Part shown: positions 46,259 through 58,000 of the stretch, piece by piece
Numbering within the stretch: the stretch's first letter is position 1
Layout of the letters: the number at the start of each line of letters is the position of its first letter
Assembly (NCBI GenBank): GCA_036924285.1
Contig: JAYKYS010000017.1
Coordinates: 4,755,501-4,819,500 of the forward strand
Source: Asterella californica
Taxonomy: Eukaryota > Streptophyta > Marchantiopsida > Marchantiales > Aytoniaceae
Length of the DNA: 64,000 nt
Direction of reading: 5' to 3'
Program-made: the position numbers and the translations under genes
Notes under the pieces: model-generated
What the model was told of the DNA's origin: nothing
The model's database searches: none
What the model saw: the letters and a program-made list of their open reading frames with translations, nothing else

Positions 46259-47530
46259 TTGGAGCCGTTGTTGTTTAAGGAAGAGTTTTACACATATAGA
46301 CTTCGTGACATAAGATATTACTTGAGTTCACGAGAGAAGCAAGAGAGGGGGAGTGAAGTAGAGTTCAGAGAGATAAAGAAACAAGCATACCACTATTTTC
46401 TATGTGATGGATACCTTTGGAGATGGCCACAAAGGAGAGATAGGATGTTCATACAAGTAGTGGACAATCTACAGAATAAGAAGTAACTAATGAAGGAGTT
46501 TCATGACACCTTGTGGACTGGACATCAATGGATTTGGACTACTTACGTAAAGTTGAAGGAACGATATTGATGGAAAGATCTGTATCGAGATGTGGTGAAC
46601 TTTGTCAATTCGTGCATGTATTGTCAATTTTACTCAAAGATGCGGATAGGTATGATCTTGTGTCTACTTATCCACCTTGCATTCACTTCATGTGGGTTCT
46701 TGACTTGGTGATAATGCCTCTGGGGTTATGAGGTATTTGGTCTTGGCTCGTGAAGACCTCTCCAAATTTGTAGAAGAGCAAGCATGGAGGACAAAGACCA
46801 CAGAAGATATATGTAGATTTGTACTTGATGACATTGTTTGTAGATATGGATCTATAGGAAGACTACGAGCAAATAGAGGAGAATTATGTGGTGCAAAAGT
46901 GAAGGAATTTTTTGCTTGATATGGTGTGAAGCTCAAGCTTACTACTATGATGAACCCAGAGGGAATTAGCAAAAAAAACGTGGACATCCATCGATTGTTC
47001 AAGCTTTGGTGATGACATGTGACGATACATATAGAGAGTGACATAAGTTACTCCTTTTGCTTTATGGACTGACATGACAACTCATTAAACTACTACTAGG
47101 TACATGCTTGTTGAATTGATGTTGGGACAGAAGTCAATTATGCCAGCAGAAGAAGACTTCTCTACTTGACCTACCTTGCCATGGAAGGACAGTATCGATC
47201 GCCTACAGCTTTTCTCACTCCGCATCAAATAGTTATAACATAGAGAAGAGGATCTTGCAAAAGCACAACAGAAGTTGAAAGTGACTCGACTTGAGAATAA
47301 AGGGAGGGTTGACAAGATCCGTAGACTTCGATTGAAATCGATATAAGTTGAGGACTGGGTGTTGATATACGACAATACATTAGAGAACCAGCACTCTATA
47401 GTTTGAAAGTTTTCCAAGAGATAGTTTGATCCATACACTGTCTCAAATGTGCATCAAAATGCTATATTCTTTCAAGAGTTAGACATTACACCTTTGAGAC
47501 TTCCTGTTGCTGGAAAACGAGTCAAGTAAA
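46259..47530 (+). pseudogene. Gypsy integrase (family H)
   Basis: The N-terminal part is open (46259-46486, AYHYFLCDGYLWRWPQRRDR). The zinc-binding domain is FHDTLWTGH ... NFVNSCMYCQ (about 46498-46630). The core has HFMWVLDLVIMPLG (first Asp, about 46690-46725) and YGSIGRLRANRGELCG (about 46845-46890), where the second catalytic Asp appears as Asn. The C-terminal part after 46960 is scattered over frames. Loss of the catalytic Asp plus stops means it cannot integrate DNA. Confidence 0.75.
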
Positions 47531-47699
47531 AAAGAGAGGAGGAACAATGAAGCTGATTCAGTTCTTAAGGTCAGAATAGATCACAAGTGCGGATGAGGAT
47601 TTTTTTATCCGAGGCAGTCGAGGAGAACAAAAATAACTTGGAGAACTACGAAGATCAGTGATGGGTTACACATATTAGAGGATGTGTAGGTTAGGATGG

Positions 47700-49199
47700 G
47701 ATTAATGTCATGTTGCATGATAGTCTGTACAGTGAAAGATGATAACAAAAGGGTTTTTCTTCCACTATGTTTGTAGTTGTAAAGAAAGTTGTCTTAGAGT
47801 TTGTTAGTTGGGCATGTGCTAAGCTAGGGCCAAGGTATACAAGCTGCCCCTTAGCTTATATTCTAAAGAACTACTAAGAAGTTATGAAGATACCAGGTGG
47901 AAACTCTTCTTGAATTGATGAGACATGTGTTTTTATTTATGCGGAACAAGGTTATACATAGATATTTGTCATTATTAGTTTAAGAAAGTGACAAAAGAGA
48001 AAACTCTGTTGTTTTCCGCTGGTGACTCGGTTTCATTATCTGTGACATCATCGTGTAGGTGTTCTTGAGAAGTATAGTTTTGTATGTCACCTCATGTAAA
48101 CGGCTGAAAAATATAATTGTAATTTCTGAATTCTAGTTAATATTATGTATATTTAAAGAAATCATCTTTCTATTTTTGAAAATGATCAACATATCTATAG
48201 AACCGATATCACATTTAAGATTCTCTTCTAGGATTTGAGAAGAAATGATCCCAAAAAGAGAAAGATGTCTTCTCAATATTTGAGAAGGACTAACATACCT
48301 TAAGGTAAAAAGATTCATTTCCAATATTTTAGCTTGACTTCAAAGGCAGCAAAGATTCATAAGACATCAAGGCTTGATTAAACACAAGAGGAACACCTTT
48401 CTATTAGACTCTAAAAGTAGAGTTGTAGACCCTATCAGGTCTACAACTCTATGTTAAGGCCAAAGTTGCTACCCTTGGAGTGATTAATTAACCATTGATG
48501 TGAAGTAACACCCGAAAAATAAGTAACACGTGAAAAGTCAACAAAGGAGATAAAAGCAAGTCCTATGAGCTTATGTACATGTTTATTTACTTTATTAAAC
48601 GGAAGTAGAAGCAACCTCAGTGGAAGGGACACCCACATAAGAAAAAAAGAGATCCTTGGATCAAATCCTCCTGGCCCTTGGTTCCTTTTTCAGCATGTTG
48701 GCTTCTTGAATGGGAGTTTATGTTGGATATGTGGTTATGTCTTGCACATCTAAGAACGGAGGACTGATATCCTCCTTAAACATGGGCTTCTTGACCTAAG
48801 CCTTCACATGCAATCGAGATTTTGAGCTGGATATATACATGATTCAACTATGGGAGGGTTGTGAGTACTATGGAGTGGTCTTTTAGCTATTGTTTGGACC
48901 GTAAAATAATGGCTTAGTTCATCTAAGTTACATCAAGATGACATCAAGAGATGAGAATTTTTTATTAAGCAATGGTACCCCATGCTTAATAAAAAATTAG
49001 CTAAGGATGCTTGATGTATAAATGTGCGTATAAGGACATAAAGGTCTCAGCTTAGCTAGAGGACTGCTTAGCTAAGGGGCTTATTTTCTAGGTAAACCGA
49101 TGTATGGCTAGAGTTCGGCGGACATTCAAGAGAGTTGAAGAGATGATGTGCGTATGAGAGAGAGGAAAAGATTGTGATAGCTGAGGACATTGATTGGGA
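47700..49199 (+). repeat. LTR of gypsy family H, plus-strand copy with an insert
   Basis: The stretches 47970-48080 and 48488-49195 match the minus-strand LTR at 37040-36270. The block 48085-48487 has no counterpart there and looks inserted. The left edge was not found, and the right end is cut by a copia LTR fragment at 49204. Confidence 0.6.
48419..48450. repeat. 13-bp perfect inverted repeat
   Basis: AGAGTTGTAGACC (48419-48431) is complementary to 48438-48450 with a 6-nt loop. It lies within the extra block of the family H LTR. Confidence 0.85.
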
Positions 49200-49203
49200 G
49201 TAT

Positions 49204-49368
49204 GTTACGTATAGTTAGTTAGAGGGCTAACACACCATTAGGGTTTCTTTTGCACTCATCCACTATATATGGAGAGGCAAAATCTCTCTGATCTCATTTC
49301 TATTTACTTCATTGTCTACCTATTTTTTCTTCTTCGAGTGTCTTCTTAGAAGTATCGATCTTTCTACA
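49204..49368 (+). repeat. Copia LTR fragment, right part
   Basis: GTTACGTATAGTTAGTTAGA ... GATCTTTCTACA matches the copia LTR from about its 75th base to the end. No primer site follows. Confidence 0.8.
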
Positions 49369-49399
49369 AAACACACACTATCTCTCCCAAGAGCTTTGT

Positions 49400-50010
49400 A
49401 GTGGTCCATGTCATAGCCATGAGAGAGAGATAGATCATATTGTAGCTATCTTCTGAGCAACTCAGAAGAGACTTCGTGTAGTGATGAGACGGGTTGAGGA
49501 CTCAACAAAGATGTTGTACGACAATGTTATGAGTTCTTCTAGTCTTTTAGAGGACATACGTGAGATAGTCAAACATGGAAAAAAGATCCTACTCTTCTCT
49601 TTGATCCTCTTGGTGAGCCCTTAATTACTATAGTTTCTACTAGTGTAGAGCTCATCTTTACTTCTTCGATGTTGAGTTAAGATGAGTCACTAGCTGTAGT
49701 ACTTGTGGAGCTATTCCGCCCGTTAGTACAAGAGATGCAGACGTTGAAATTTCATACCTCTTTGCAGAAGAGGAGGAATCAGAGGAAGATCAGAGGAAGA
49801 TTAAGAAGAACTAGAAGAAGAGATTACACACCCGCAAGTGATTCCACCGGGAGTATTTCCATTTCATGACGTTGAGGATTTCAATGCATTCATCAATATG
49901 TTTGAAAATATTTGTAGTACTCGTCACATTGTCATAGATGAAGATAAGGTTAAATAGATTGAACAATGCTTCGTAAGAAGCGCTTTTTTAGCGCATGATG
50001 ATACCTGTCA
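49400..50010 (+). pseudogene. Possible gag fragment
   Basis: Plus-strand fragments include VVMRRVEDSTKMLYDNVM, an acidic stretch, and GVFPFHDVEDFNAFINMFEN then IVIDEDKVK (about 49853-49955). The last part resembles DADDFITMFETI and DVDRL in the gag at 60.6-61.9 kb, suggesting a capsid region of a related element. Frames change and similarity is short, so this is tentative. Confidence 0.35.
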
Positions 50011-51286
50011 AAATGCTACAAATGGAGTTGCAAGAGAAAGTTGATTTTTGCATTTCCATAAATTTTTGAAAGCGAGAAGTGTATCAAAATCCAAGTGAGT
50101 TTGATATGTATGTTTTAGATTTTCATCGTGTAGAATGCAGTATGTAGTATATGTTTGTGACTTAATTGTAAAAATGACCATGTTTGCAGATAACTATAAA
50201 AATTTTAGTTAGTGAAGGAGAGATGAAATAATGACACTTGACTATCTTATTATCTTAGACACTAGTCATTGTAACCAGTTGTGAGATTGACTTCCGTGAG
50301 TAGCTGAGTAAACTTGCAAGGGAACCTTTTTGGATCAAATCCTCTCAGACTCACAATCGGCTTGAGTAGGCTGACTCTTGGAAGAACACCTCATGTCACT
50401 CACCCTCAAATCTTCTTCACTCTCCTACTCTAAATGCTATATCTTCTTGTGCTCATCGATTTAGACTCCAACGTATAATGGGACAGTGAAGCTAAAAAAT
50501 GACATCTTGAGTCTCTCTTGTATGTGCAAAACAATTTACAGACCCTGTAAGAAGATATATCAAGTTTCAGAAGTTGTAGAAGTTTCCATTGGCTGAACGT
50601 TGTATTGACTATTAACTCTCAGGTACTAACACAAACTATAGGTCATCTCCAACTCCAAACTCACTCTCTCTTGTGAACTACATGACTTGTACACCCTCGT
50701 CCAAAACACATAGCAACATTCTCATTCAAAGCAATATATAGGCAATTATGCACCAAAGACCCCACAGAAGATCAGTACATCCACTCCACTCCAAATGGAG
50801 GTAAGCAGAGGGTGTATAACATGCAGAACTGTCAAGTATTCCTACTCCTCCCTATGGCTACTGACTAGATCCTACTCCTCACTCCCAAGAGGACTAATCT
50901 GTACATGTTAGCTCAACATGGCAATTAATAGCAATACTTAGCATATCACAACGAGAGCTAGAGAAAACACCTCCTTATAATCCTTGCACAAGCACAACCA
51001 AGGGACGCCACTCCCAGCCATGATAGCCAAAACAGGTGTTTTCTCTGGCTCTCTTGGCTATCATGGTTATATCATGATACACAAGAGAGATATTAGAGAG
51101 ATGAATTAGTGTACGAGCGACCTCACTCGTTGATGTTGGATAAGATTTACTTGATTGTAGAGTTCATACGGGGTGACATACGAGATTAAACGGCAGCGGC
51201 ATCAAAATGTCATTGGTCAGCCAAACTTTCAAGAACTGAGAATTCACTCTAAGTTTATTGCCAATGTCTTTGAAGAAGTGTCACAA
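50011..51286. other. No recognisable gene; compound inverted repeat
   Basis: No supported coding sequence on either strand. An unusual inverted-repeat cluster lies at 50953-51066. Confidence 0.4.
50953..51066. repeat. Compound inverted repeat
   Basis: The 33-bp arm 51034-51066 is complementary in two pieces: its first 20 bp pair with 50953-50972 (19 of 20) and its last 13 bp with 51018-51030 (13 of 13). Two nested hairpins can therefore form. Confidence 0.8.
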
Positions 51287-51701
51287 CTAACTGAGGCAGT
51301 ACTCTCTATAACTAAGATATACCTTGAAAAGCTCTATGCGTGCAAATGAGGTCGGCAGATTTGTCTTACAAAGCTTTCGAGTAGATGATGAACTCTCTTG
51401 ATCAGCTTCAAGCTCGGCGATACGTTTATCTCTAGAGACCAGGCTCTCTTGCATGATCTTCATCATCTTGATGAGCTCTGCATCCAAAGCTCCTTGACTT
51501 TCTACGTCTAAATCGTTGGACATCGTTGGTAATACTCAATCCTGTTGCATAAGTGTCACAATTGGTACACGGTGAATGTTGCTGGTTATAGTCTCCTGAT
51601 TGTACCTCGGGACTAACTCGAGTCGATCTAATCCTCGTGTCAGCAGTCACTTGTTTCTTGGACTTCCCCTTGGACTCTTCATCATTACTCCAAACGTTCA
51701 C
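51287..51701 (-). pseudogene. Gag-like N-terminus of another LTR element
   Basis: Two overlapping minus-strand frames (51701-51432, then 51523-51287) include DVESQGALDAELIKMMKIMQ and ESLVSRDKRIAELEADQESS, a Glu/Lys-rich helical stretch as often found at gag N-termini of plant gypsy elements. It begins about 100 bp after a Met-tRNA-type primer site. No capsid or zinc knuckle follows, so the remainder is lost or unrecognised. Confidence 0.4.
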
Positions 51702-51792
51702 CTAGAAACGTTGATCCACTTTGTATCTCGCGTCTCTCCTCAAGCATCCATCATTCAACTGCTATCTTGAGTTCTCGCTCACCAAAGGTTTG

Positions 51793-51804
51793 GCTTTGAT
51801 ACCA
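51793..51804 (-). other. Met-tRNA-type primer-binding site
   Basis: The minus strand reads TGGTATCAAAGC, a near match to the common plant LTR-element primer site. The sequence upstream (minus strand, about 52340-51805) would be the LTR, ending near GGTGTGTGGAAGA, though a clean CA end is not visible. Confidence 0.55.
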
Positions 51805-52811
51805 TCTTCCACACACCTATTACATTGTTGCGCAGCGGAAGCTCTTGCTCAATATGTCACAAAACTCACAACACTAACCTTCAAATCACAATCTCACGTT
51901 AGCATTCATGCACCACTTACCTTTATCTCGTTTGTTCCGGATAAGTGTCATACCATCTCCCTAACTCTCAAGCTCAACATTCTCTAAGTCTCGACCTAGG
52001 CCCAACTAGGTCGGTCCTAAAACATGAGCAAATCACAATGTGGCATACTTCTCATAAAGTCCAAGGTGGTCCAACCTGCCATCTTGTTCCTTATTCTTGC
52101 CATAGCTCTTGGGTTGTTCCCAAGTCCACGTCCACGTCTAGATCAGAATGCACTTTGGTACTAGTCCAATCATCATCTTATGCCCCTAGAGTCCATCCAT
52201 TGAACTCTAGGGTCGGATGACTCGTCCTGACCTTCTCAAGCATCGAAACTCTCTCATATATACTTCTTGGGATCGGTGGTTCCGTCCTCCTCTTTGGACC
52301 TTGAAAATTACATCACAACCCGGTCAGGAGATCGACAAAAATTCTCAGCTCTGATGTTAGTTTTCAGAGTTCTTGGTATCATTAGAAAGCTCTCGGCGAG
52401 ACATTTGCAATGATACATTACTCACCTCGAGATTTTATCTGAAGCTCCATCCACGATCCAAAACGTCACTGGAGCTCCAGACAGTATTTTTCCGAGGACA
52501 ATGATCCAATGCCAAACTAGGACCCTTTGGTTCAGACCAACATCCGACCAGCGTCCGTCTATGCCAGATCCATGTCTCGATCCGCTCAAATCCACGTCTC
52601 CTACCTACGTCTCAGACTTGCAGTTTGATCCATTTTTAGATTTGCTCCCTTACATGAACATTCATCTCGGATCTCCTTGGGATATGCCTCTACGTACTAA
52701 CCTAATGTTCCAACTTTGGTTTAGAGAACCACTTAGGTTCATCTCTTCTCAACTTCTCGGCCAAGCCGTTAAGTCCTACTTGCATCGTTCACAACCTAGC
52801 ACAAGTTCCTA
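51805..52811. other. Probable LTR and flank, no gene
   Basis: The part next to the primer site (51805 to about 52340) is the presumed LTR of the minus-strand element. The rest, to 52811, has short open stretches without recognised motifs. Confidence 0.35.
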
Positions 52812-53490
52812 AGGATCTGTTGTTCGCAGTATGCTCTCAGTATGTTTGAGAGATTTTGTATGCTTGACTGCAAATCCATTGCTATGCCATGAGCAAAGGA
52901 TAAAGCTAGGAGTAGAGGATGATGAGTTACTTGATGATCCCCGCATGTATAGACATATGGTTGGAGTCTTATCTATCTGATTACACCAAACCAAACTTGA
53001 GTTATGTCGTCAGATCAGTCAGTTTATGCAATCACCACGAAGATTACATTTGGAGGTTGTCAAGTGAATCCTTTGCTACATGAAGTTCTCGATGTAGTAC
53101 AGACTTCACTATCGATACGGTGGATCATTGTTGTTACATGGCTACATTGATGTTGATTGGATAGGGATTGTCGACATGAGATCCACATGAAGTTACACTT
53201 TTGGACTTGGAAGCGCTGCTATAAGCTAGACTTCTAAGAAGCAACATATAATTGCTTTGTCATCCACAAAAGCAGAGTATCAAAGAGTAACACAACATTA
53301 GCAACATGAAGTTAGCTAGTAATCTTGTTTTCCATGCTAGGACGAAGCACAGAGTAGTTAGAGTTATTGCGTACAGCTAGTTAGAGGGCTAACTCACCAT
53401 TAAGGTTTCTTCTGTACTCACCCCACTATAAACATGGAGAGGAGAAGTCTTTCTCATCTCATTCCTATTTTACTTCCTTGTCTACTCTCT
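52812..53490 (+). mobile_element. Copia tail: pol end and LTR piece
   Basis: From 52812 the sequence parallels 22800-23430 of the first copia copy (QYALSMFERF, the LLDDPRMYRHMV block and RNase H). A deletion near 53350 removes the pol end, the polypurine tract and the first part of the LTR. LTR sequence then runs 53353-53490 and is cut by the minus-strand D-type LTR. Confidence 0.8.
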
Positions 53491-55004
53491 TGTAACAACC
53501 CAGAGAAACACAATGTATCAGAAATAGTAAATAAAAGATCGTTCTCACGAAGATACAGTTAACAAACACAGTACTACAACGTCACAATGATAATTCAAAT
53601 AATTTTCTATTATTCTCACGGAATGGAATAATATCCGGATGAGAGTTTAAGTTTGATAAGAAACCAAACCACCCAAGCAAAACCTGATAAATCGAATACA
53701 AACAACAATGAAATAGTTCTTTGATCAGGGACCCTCCCAACAATACAAACAAAAGATTTGAGAAGACAAATTGTGAGTGAATGAAGAATATAAAATACTG
53801 CTGAAATGTTACTAGTCTTCTTCTGAAAAGACAAAAGAATACAGACTTCACATCAAGGTTCCAAGGCAGCAAACTCCGAATATTCGGAGGAAAATATCTT
53901 CGCCCAAAACATTCACAACATCGCTCCGCACTTTTGGGAAATGAAAATTAATTAATAAAGAACTGAAAACATGGAAAAGGGCACGAGGGATGAGAATCAT
54001 GCTGCTTATATACTTCTTCTTCTAAACCTAACTGTTTTCTAACTATACTAACTGCTTATCTCCCTAAGAAGGCGGAAGACCTTCGCTACCCTACGATCTG
54101 TCTTCATCTTCACTGAATCTACACTCCTAAGCCTAACTGTGCCTTTAACTCTTCTAACTGAACTTCCGCGTTCGCTCGTATCTCTCCTAACTCCCTATCT
54201 ATCTTCTACTTAAGTCTGGAAAGATGCGCTTTCACACCATCCGGGTTTGTGTCCGCTTGCACTGTCTTCAACTTCAACGTTCGAAGAAGACCAAGCTCTT
54301 CAGAATCTAACCCCGAAGTCACGTATGCAGATAGAACCGGCATCAACTTCTTCCGAAAGTCTTCAGAGTCTTCAACCTTCATCCGAAGATCTTCTTTCTC
54401 CCTTGTAAGTTTGGCAACTATGACTTGGTACTCTTCACGACTTCGTTGCAGTTCAGCCTTCTCACTCGATAACTCCTTAAGGCGATCGGAGAAGCTCTTC
54501 GTTGAAACCTTAAGCTCCTTGTCCTTTGTCTTCAGCGCAACCTTGACTTCCTTGCATTGGCGCCGAAGATCTTAAAATTCCTTCTCTAACTCCAACCGAA
54601 GCTTCGTCGCATTCCTCGCCTCTTCACGAAGGTTGTTCTTCTCCTGCTGCCAGTTACTCTTGTTGAAATGTACCGCAGCAAGCAATTCGGGTAAAGACAG
54701 CTTCTTCCCGACTTCGTCTTCATACTCGGCCCTGTTCTCCTCCAAAAGTCGAAGGATGGGGACTACCACTTCTGCACCGAATAGCATCGTCTTCTGAAAT
54801 TTGTCGCTCTCCCCAAGTGCTGGCCCTGATGAGGTCCCTTCGCCGAAGTTGGTTATACCCTCCATCTTCGCCCCTGAGCTACTTAGCTCGACAGTCTCCT
54901 TCTTCGTACCTTTAGCTTTCTTCCTTGTCTTCGGCTTCTCATGCGGCTTCTCCGATGACGAAGTAAGAAGGCTCCGCTTCCTCTTATTGCGTCGCTTCTC
55001 CATG
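53491..55004 (-). mobile_element. Partial D-type LTR, minus strand
   Basis: The plus strand begins TGTAACAACCCAGAG, the complement of the D-type LTR end (GGTTGTTACA). It follows the same order as 22561 back to about 20850, including the coiled-coil gene. It is broken at 55004/55005 by insertion of the giant-LTR element. Its other part would lie beyond the right edge of the window. Confidence 0.8.
54080..55003 (-). pseudogene. LTR-resident coiled-coil gene, D-type, partial
   Basis: Minus-strand open frame 55003-54572 has a Lys/Arg-rich linker (KRRNKRKRSLLTSSSEKPHE), then VVVPILRLLEENRAEYEDEV, matching VVVPVLRLLEENRAECEEEV at 21050-21110. A coiled coil follows (LREEARNATKLRLELEKEF). After one stop at 54572 the coiled coil continues in frame to about 54200. 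The N-terminal domain is cut off by the neighbouring insertion. This copy is better preserved than the plus-strand one. Confidence 0.65.
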
Positions 55005-58000
55005 TGTGGTGCCCACAAATTACAGGATTCACGAATTTTTAAATTTTTTATGATTAATAACTTGTTTGTATAACTGAAGAAGCGTTGTTACTTAAGGTTA
55101 CGTCTTCCTTAGCAGGAAGATGATCTTACGAGCTGTTTGTAATAATAAGTTGACTTCTTCAGAAGACGATCATCTTCGGAAGAGCGTCTTCTCAGTTGCA
55201 TCTTCGGAAGACGGAAGACGGCGGAAGATGGGAAGACGGCGGAAGACATCCATCTTCCGGAAGACAGTGACCGCGAAGGCCTAACCACGGCTTTTTCAGT
55301 AAAGGAGTAGTTGTACCTACTGGGTCGCACCGAACAGGTAGGTAGGTTAGGTAAGTCACATAGGGTCGAAATCCCTAATCTGCGGGGAAGATGCGCAGGA
55401 AGCGCATTAGCGCATTCCAACTTCCCGCAGCAAGCACGCTCTCCAGAAGATCGAAATTAGCGAGGTGAGCTTCGAGTGAGGAAATCAGCAAGGAGAAATT
55501 GAGTGAGAAAGATTAGAAGCTAGCAAGAAGGCGAGGTCGAATTGCTAAAGCGTAGGACGCATATTGAGTGAAATGCGTTTCATGAGAGTCTCCCGGAAGC
55601 TGACATTGGAAGCAGCGAAGTGAAATCGGAGGTGGGTGGCTCGATCGATTGAGGCGTAGATTGGAGTTGACGACGGAGGCAGCTCAGTGGGGTCGCATCA
55701 GGAGCTGGGACCAGAGCCAGAAGTGCGCAAAAGGTCGAAGGCAACTCGGGAAGCAGAAGAAGACTGTAGAGGTTCTTCCCCACGTTCTTTCTCCTTCCCA
55801 CTTCTTCTCGTCTTTGTTTGGTATCCCCCGCGCTTCCGTGGTTGGTTGCAGGCAGCCTGATCGATTACCCCCATCCCCATTTTTCCTATTGTGACATTGG
55901 GTGCGGAAGCGCTGCCCAATTTCTGTTATGCATCTTCCTACTTCTTCCTGAGTTCAATTCGAGCTTCCCTACCTCTCGTCCTCAAATTGACGATCCCAAC
56001 TATCAATTTCCCTACCCGATTACTCCTCTCCTCCCAAAACCTGGAACAGAAGACGCTTCGGAAGATTGGAACATCTTCGGAAGACTGTCTTTGGAAGACT
56101 GTCTTCGGAAGTCGACTGTAATCAATTCGTCTCAAGAGTGGATTTGTGTTGCTTTTGTATTAAGAGAGGCTTGGTATGAATCCTGAGGGGTGTGGTGAGT
56201 TCTTTTGTTATTTCGAGAAGTTAGAAGTAGGGAATTAGGCCTGTGTCTCCCGGTCTTCCAAGCTTCTCAACTCCACATCTTCCTAGAGAGACTAGAAGAC
56301 TGAAAGGCTGGCAAAATGAGCGAGAAGACGTGAGGGTCCATTTCGGGTCTCTTCTGTCCGACCCATAGCAGCCATTCCTTCTTCTTCCCAAACTTAGGAG
56401 AGAGTCGTGAGAAGACTTGCTGGCAGAATCTGGAGAGAATGGTCGAGGGTCATGTCTTCCCACCGAACAGCAAGCTTCTTCTGAGTGCGTATGAGAGTTG
56501 AGAAGTCAGAAGAACAGAGTGCAAATGTCTTGAGTCTGTTGTGAGGATAGATTGCGCGTAGGAAGAAGAAGACATGTGAGACCTGTGAAGGAAAGCTTGA
56601 CTTCGGGAGGTCTTCCGAGAAAGACATTGAATCGGAAACTGTCCCGGGTGTCTTCCCAGAGACCACTGTCATCGCAGGAGCCCGCAACCATCTTCTGAAC
56701 CTGTCATGCACTTTATGTTTCACGAATCTTGTATCTTCTGATAGGAAGTAGGATGTAATGCAAGGTGGATTGTCTTCTTGGTAATCCATGCGAGGCCTTG
56801 CTTAGATAGGGTTGTTTAGATATAGCTCGGAAGACGAGAGCTATCTAGGAAGTACTGTTAGAATCCCGGAAGACGGAGTAGCTGTCTTCTGGAAGACTAG
56901 TTTTGTCTTCTGAGAAGTAGAAGCTAGACTGTGGGCACTCGAGAAGGATTGAGCTTTCAACTCATAGTAGGTGCTTGTGGCTTAGTGCAACAGATCTTCC
57001 AGTATGACGATGCATCCGCGAGGCTTGGTGTTACCAGCGGCAGAATTGGTCGAGGTCACTCCTTTCCTCAAGGAGTTGGGTCTCAACTTCTTCCTGTGGG
57101 ATTGGAACCTCGCAGACCAGGGACTTCTGGAGGAGGTGTGGGCAGCGTTACCACCCCGCAACCGTGTACCTGCGAAGGCAGGGGTAGCTCGAGGAAGACC
57201 ATCTTCCTGGACTGAAGATAGGTGGCGCAGGGTTTTCCACAGACCAGACTCCGAGAACCGAGGGTATTGGTTTCAGAAGAAGATTTTGCCCAGGGTCGTG
57301 AGTACGTGGCATGTGTCTGGGAGCACCACTTGTCTTTTCGTGGAAGACAGGCAGGGTAGGAATGGGTGGAAGATCGAATCTTACCGGGAGCCGAAGAAGC
57401 GACTTCTGGCGAAGCTGTTTCTGCATCTCTTCTCCAAGGGGAAAGCGCAGAAGACGAGGTACCTAAGAGATCAGGACGTAGAGTTCCTAGAAGCAGTGTG
57501 GGATACTAGAGTATCCATCTACTGGGGCGCCTACATCCACAACTATGTACAGACGGAGCTAGCGTACTTGGGTACCCCGGCGGGAGGACACTTGACACCT
57601 TTCCTCTGCTACTTGTACGCAGCCATGGGGGATCTTAGGAGAGATCAGCTGGCGGAGTATGGGCCAACAGGGCAACAGGAGGAGAAGGAGGAGACCTCGG
57701 AAGACGATGACCGAGCAGCAGCCGCAACTCCCCCTCCCACTCTGATGCCACAGCTGAGGCCCGGCTCTCACCAGAAGACACTTCTGGTGAGGGAAGACGA
57801 GTCTAGTGGGTCGGAAGACGCCACGCCACCGAGGAAGATGGGTCCTAGAAGTGTACCTAGGAAGCCCACCTCGCTCATTCATTCAGGATCAGAGTCCGAC
57901 TCGGAAGAAGAACTGCTGAGTACCCAATCGGAGCAGAAGACCGCTTCTGCAACACCTTGGAGTCTTCCGAAGACTCTAGAAGACAAGAGAAGAAGGGATA

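Larger units (their letters stand above)
43346..47530 (+). mobile_element. Internal pol region of Ty3/gypsy family H
   Basis: Plus-strand sequence carries the end of gag (VERFAYVGHEAWVVGPVV at about 43480), protease, reverse transcriptase, RNase H and integrase in gypsy order. The frame changes repeatedly. The 5' side is cut by the copia fragment; the 3' side runs into an LTR (about 47700-49200). The same family supplies the gag and LTR on the minus strand at 34.4-37.1 kb. Confidence 0.8.

Noticed and set aside
51432..51701. Zinc knuckle in CTNCDTYATG
   Set aside because: The required His and final Cys spacing is absent.
54249..54575. A 108-codon plus-strand Ser-rich frame
   Set aside because: It is antisense to the conserved coiled-coil frame of the D-type gene; Ser-rich translation is typical of the complement of GAA/GAG-rich coding sequence.
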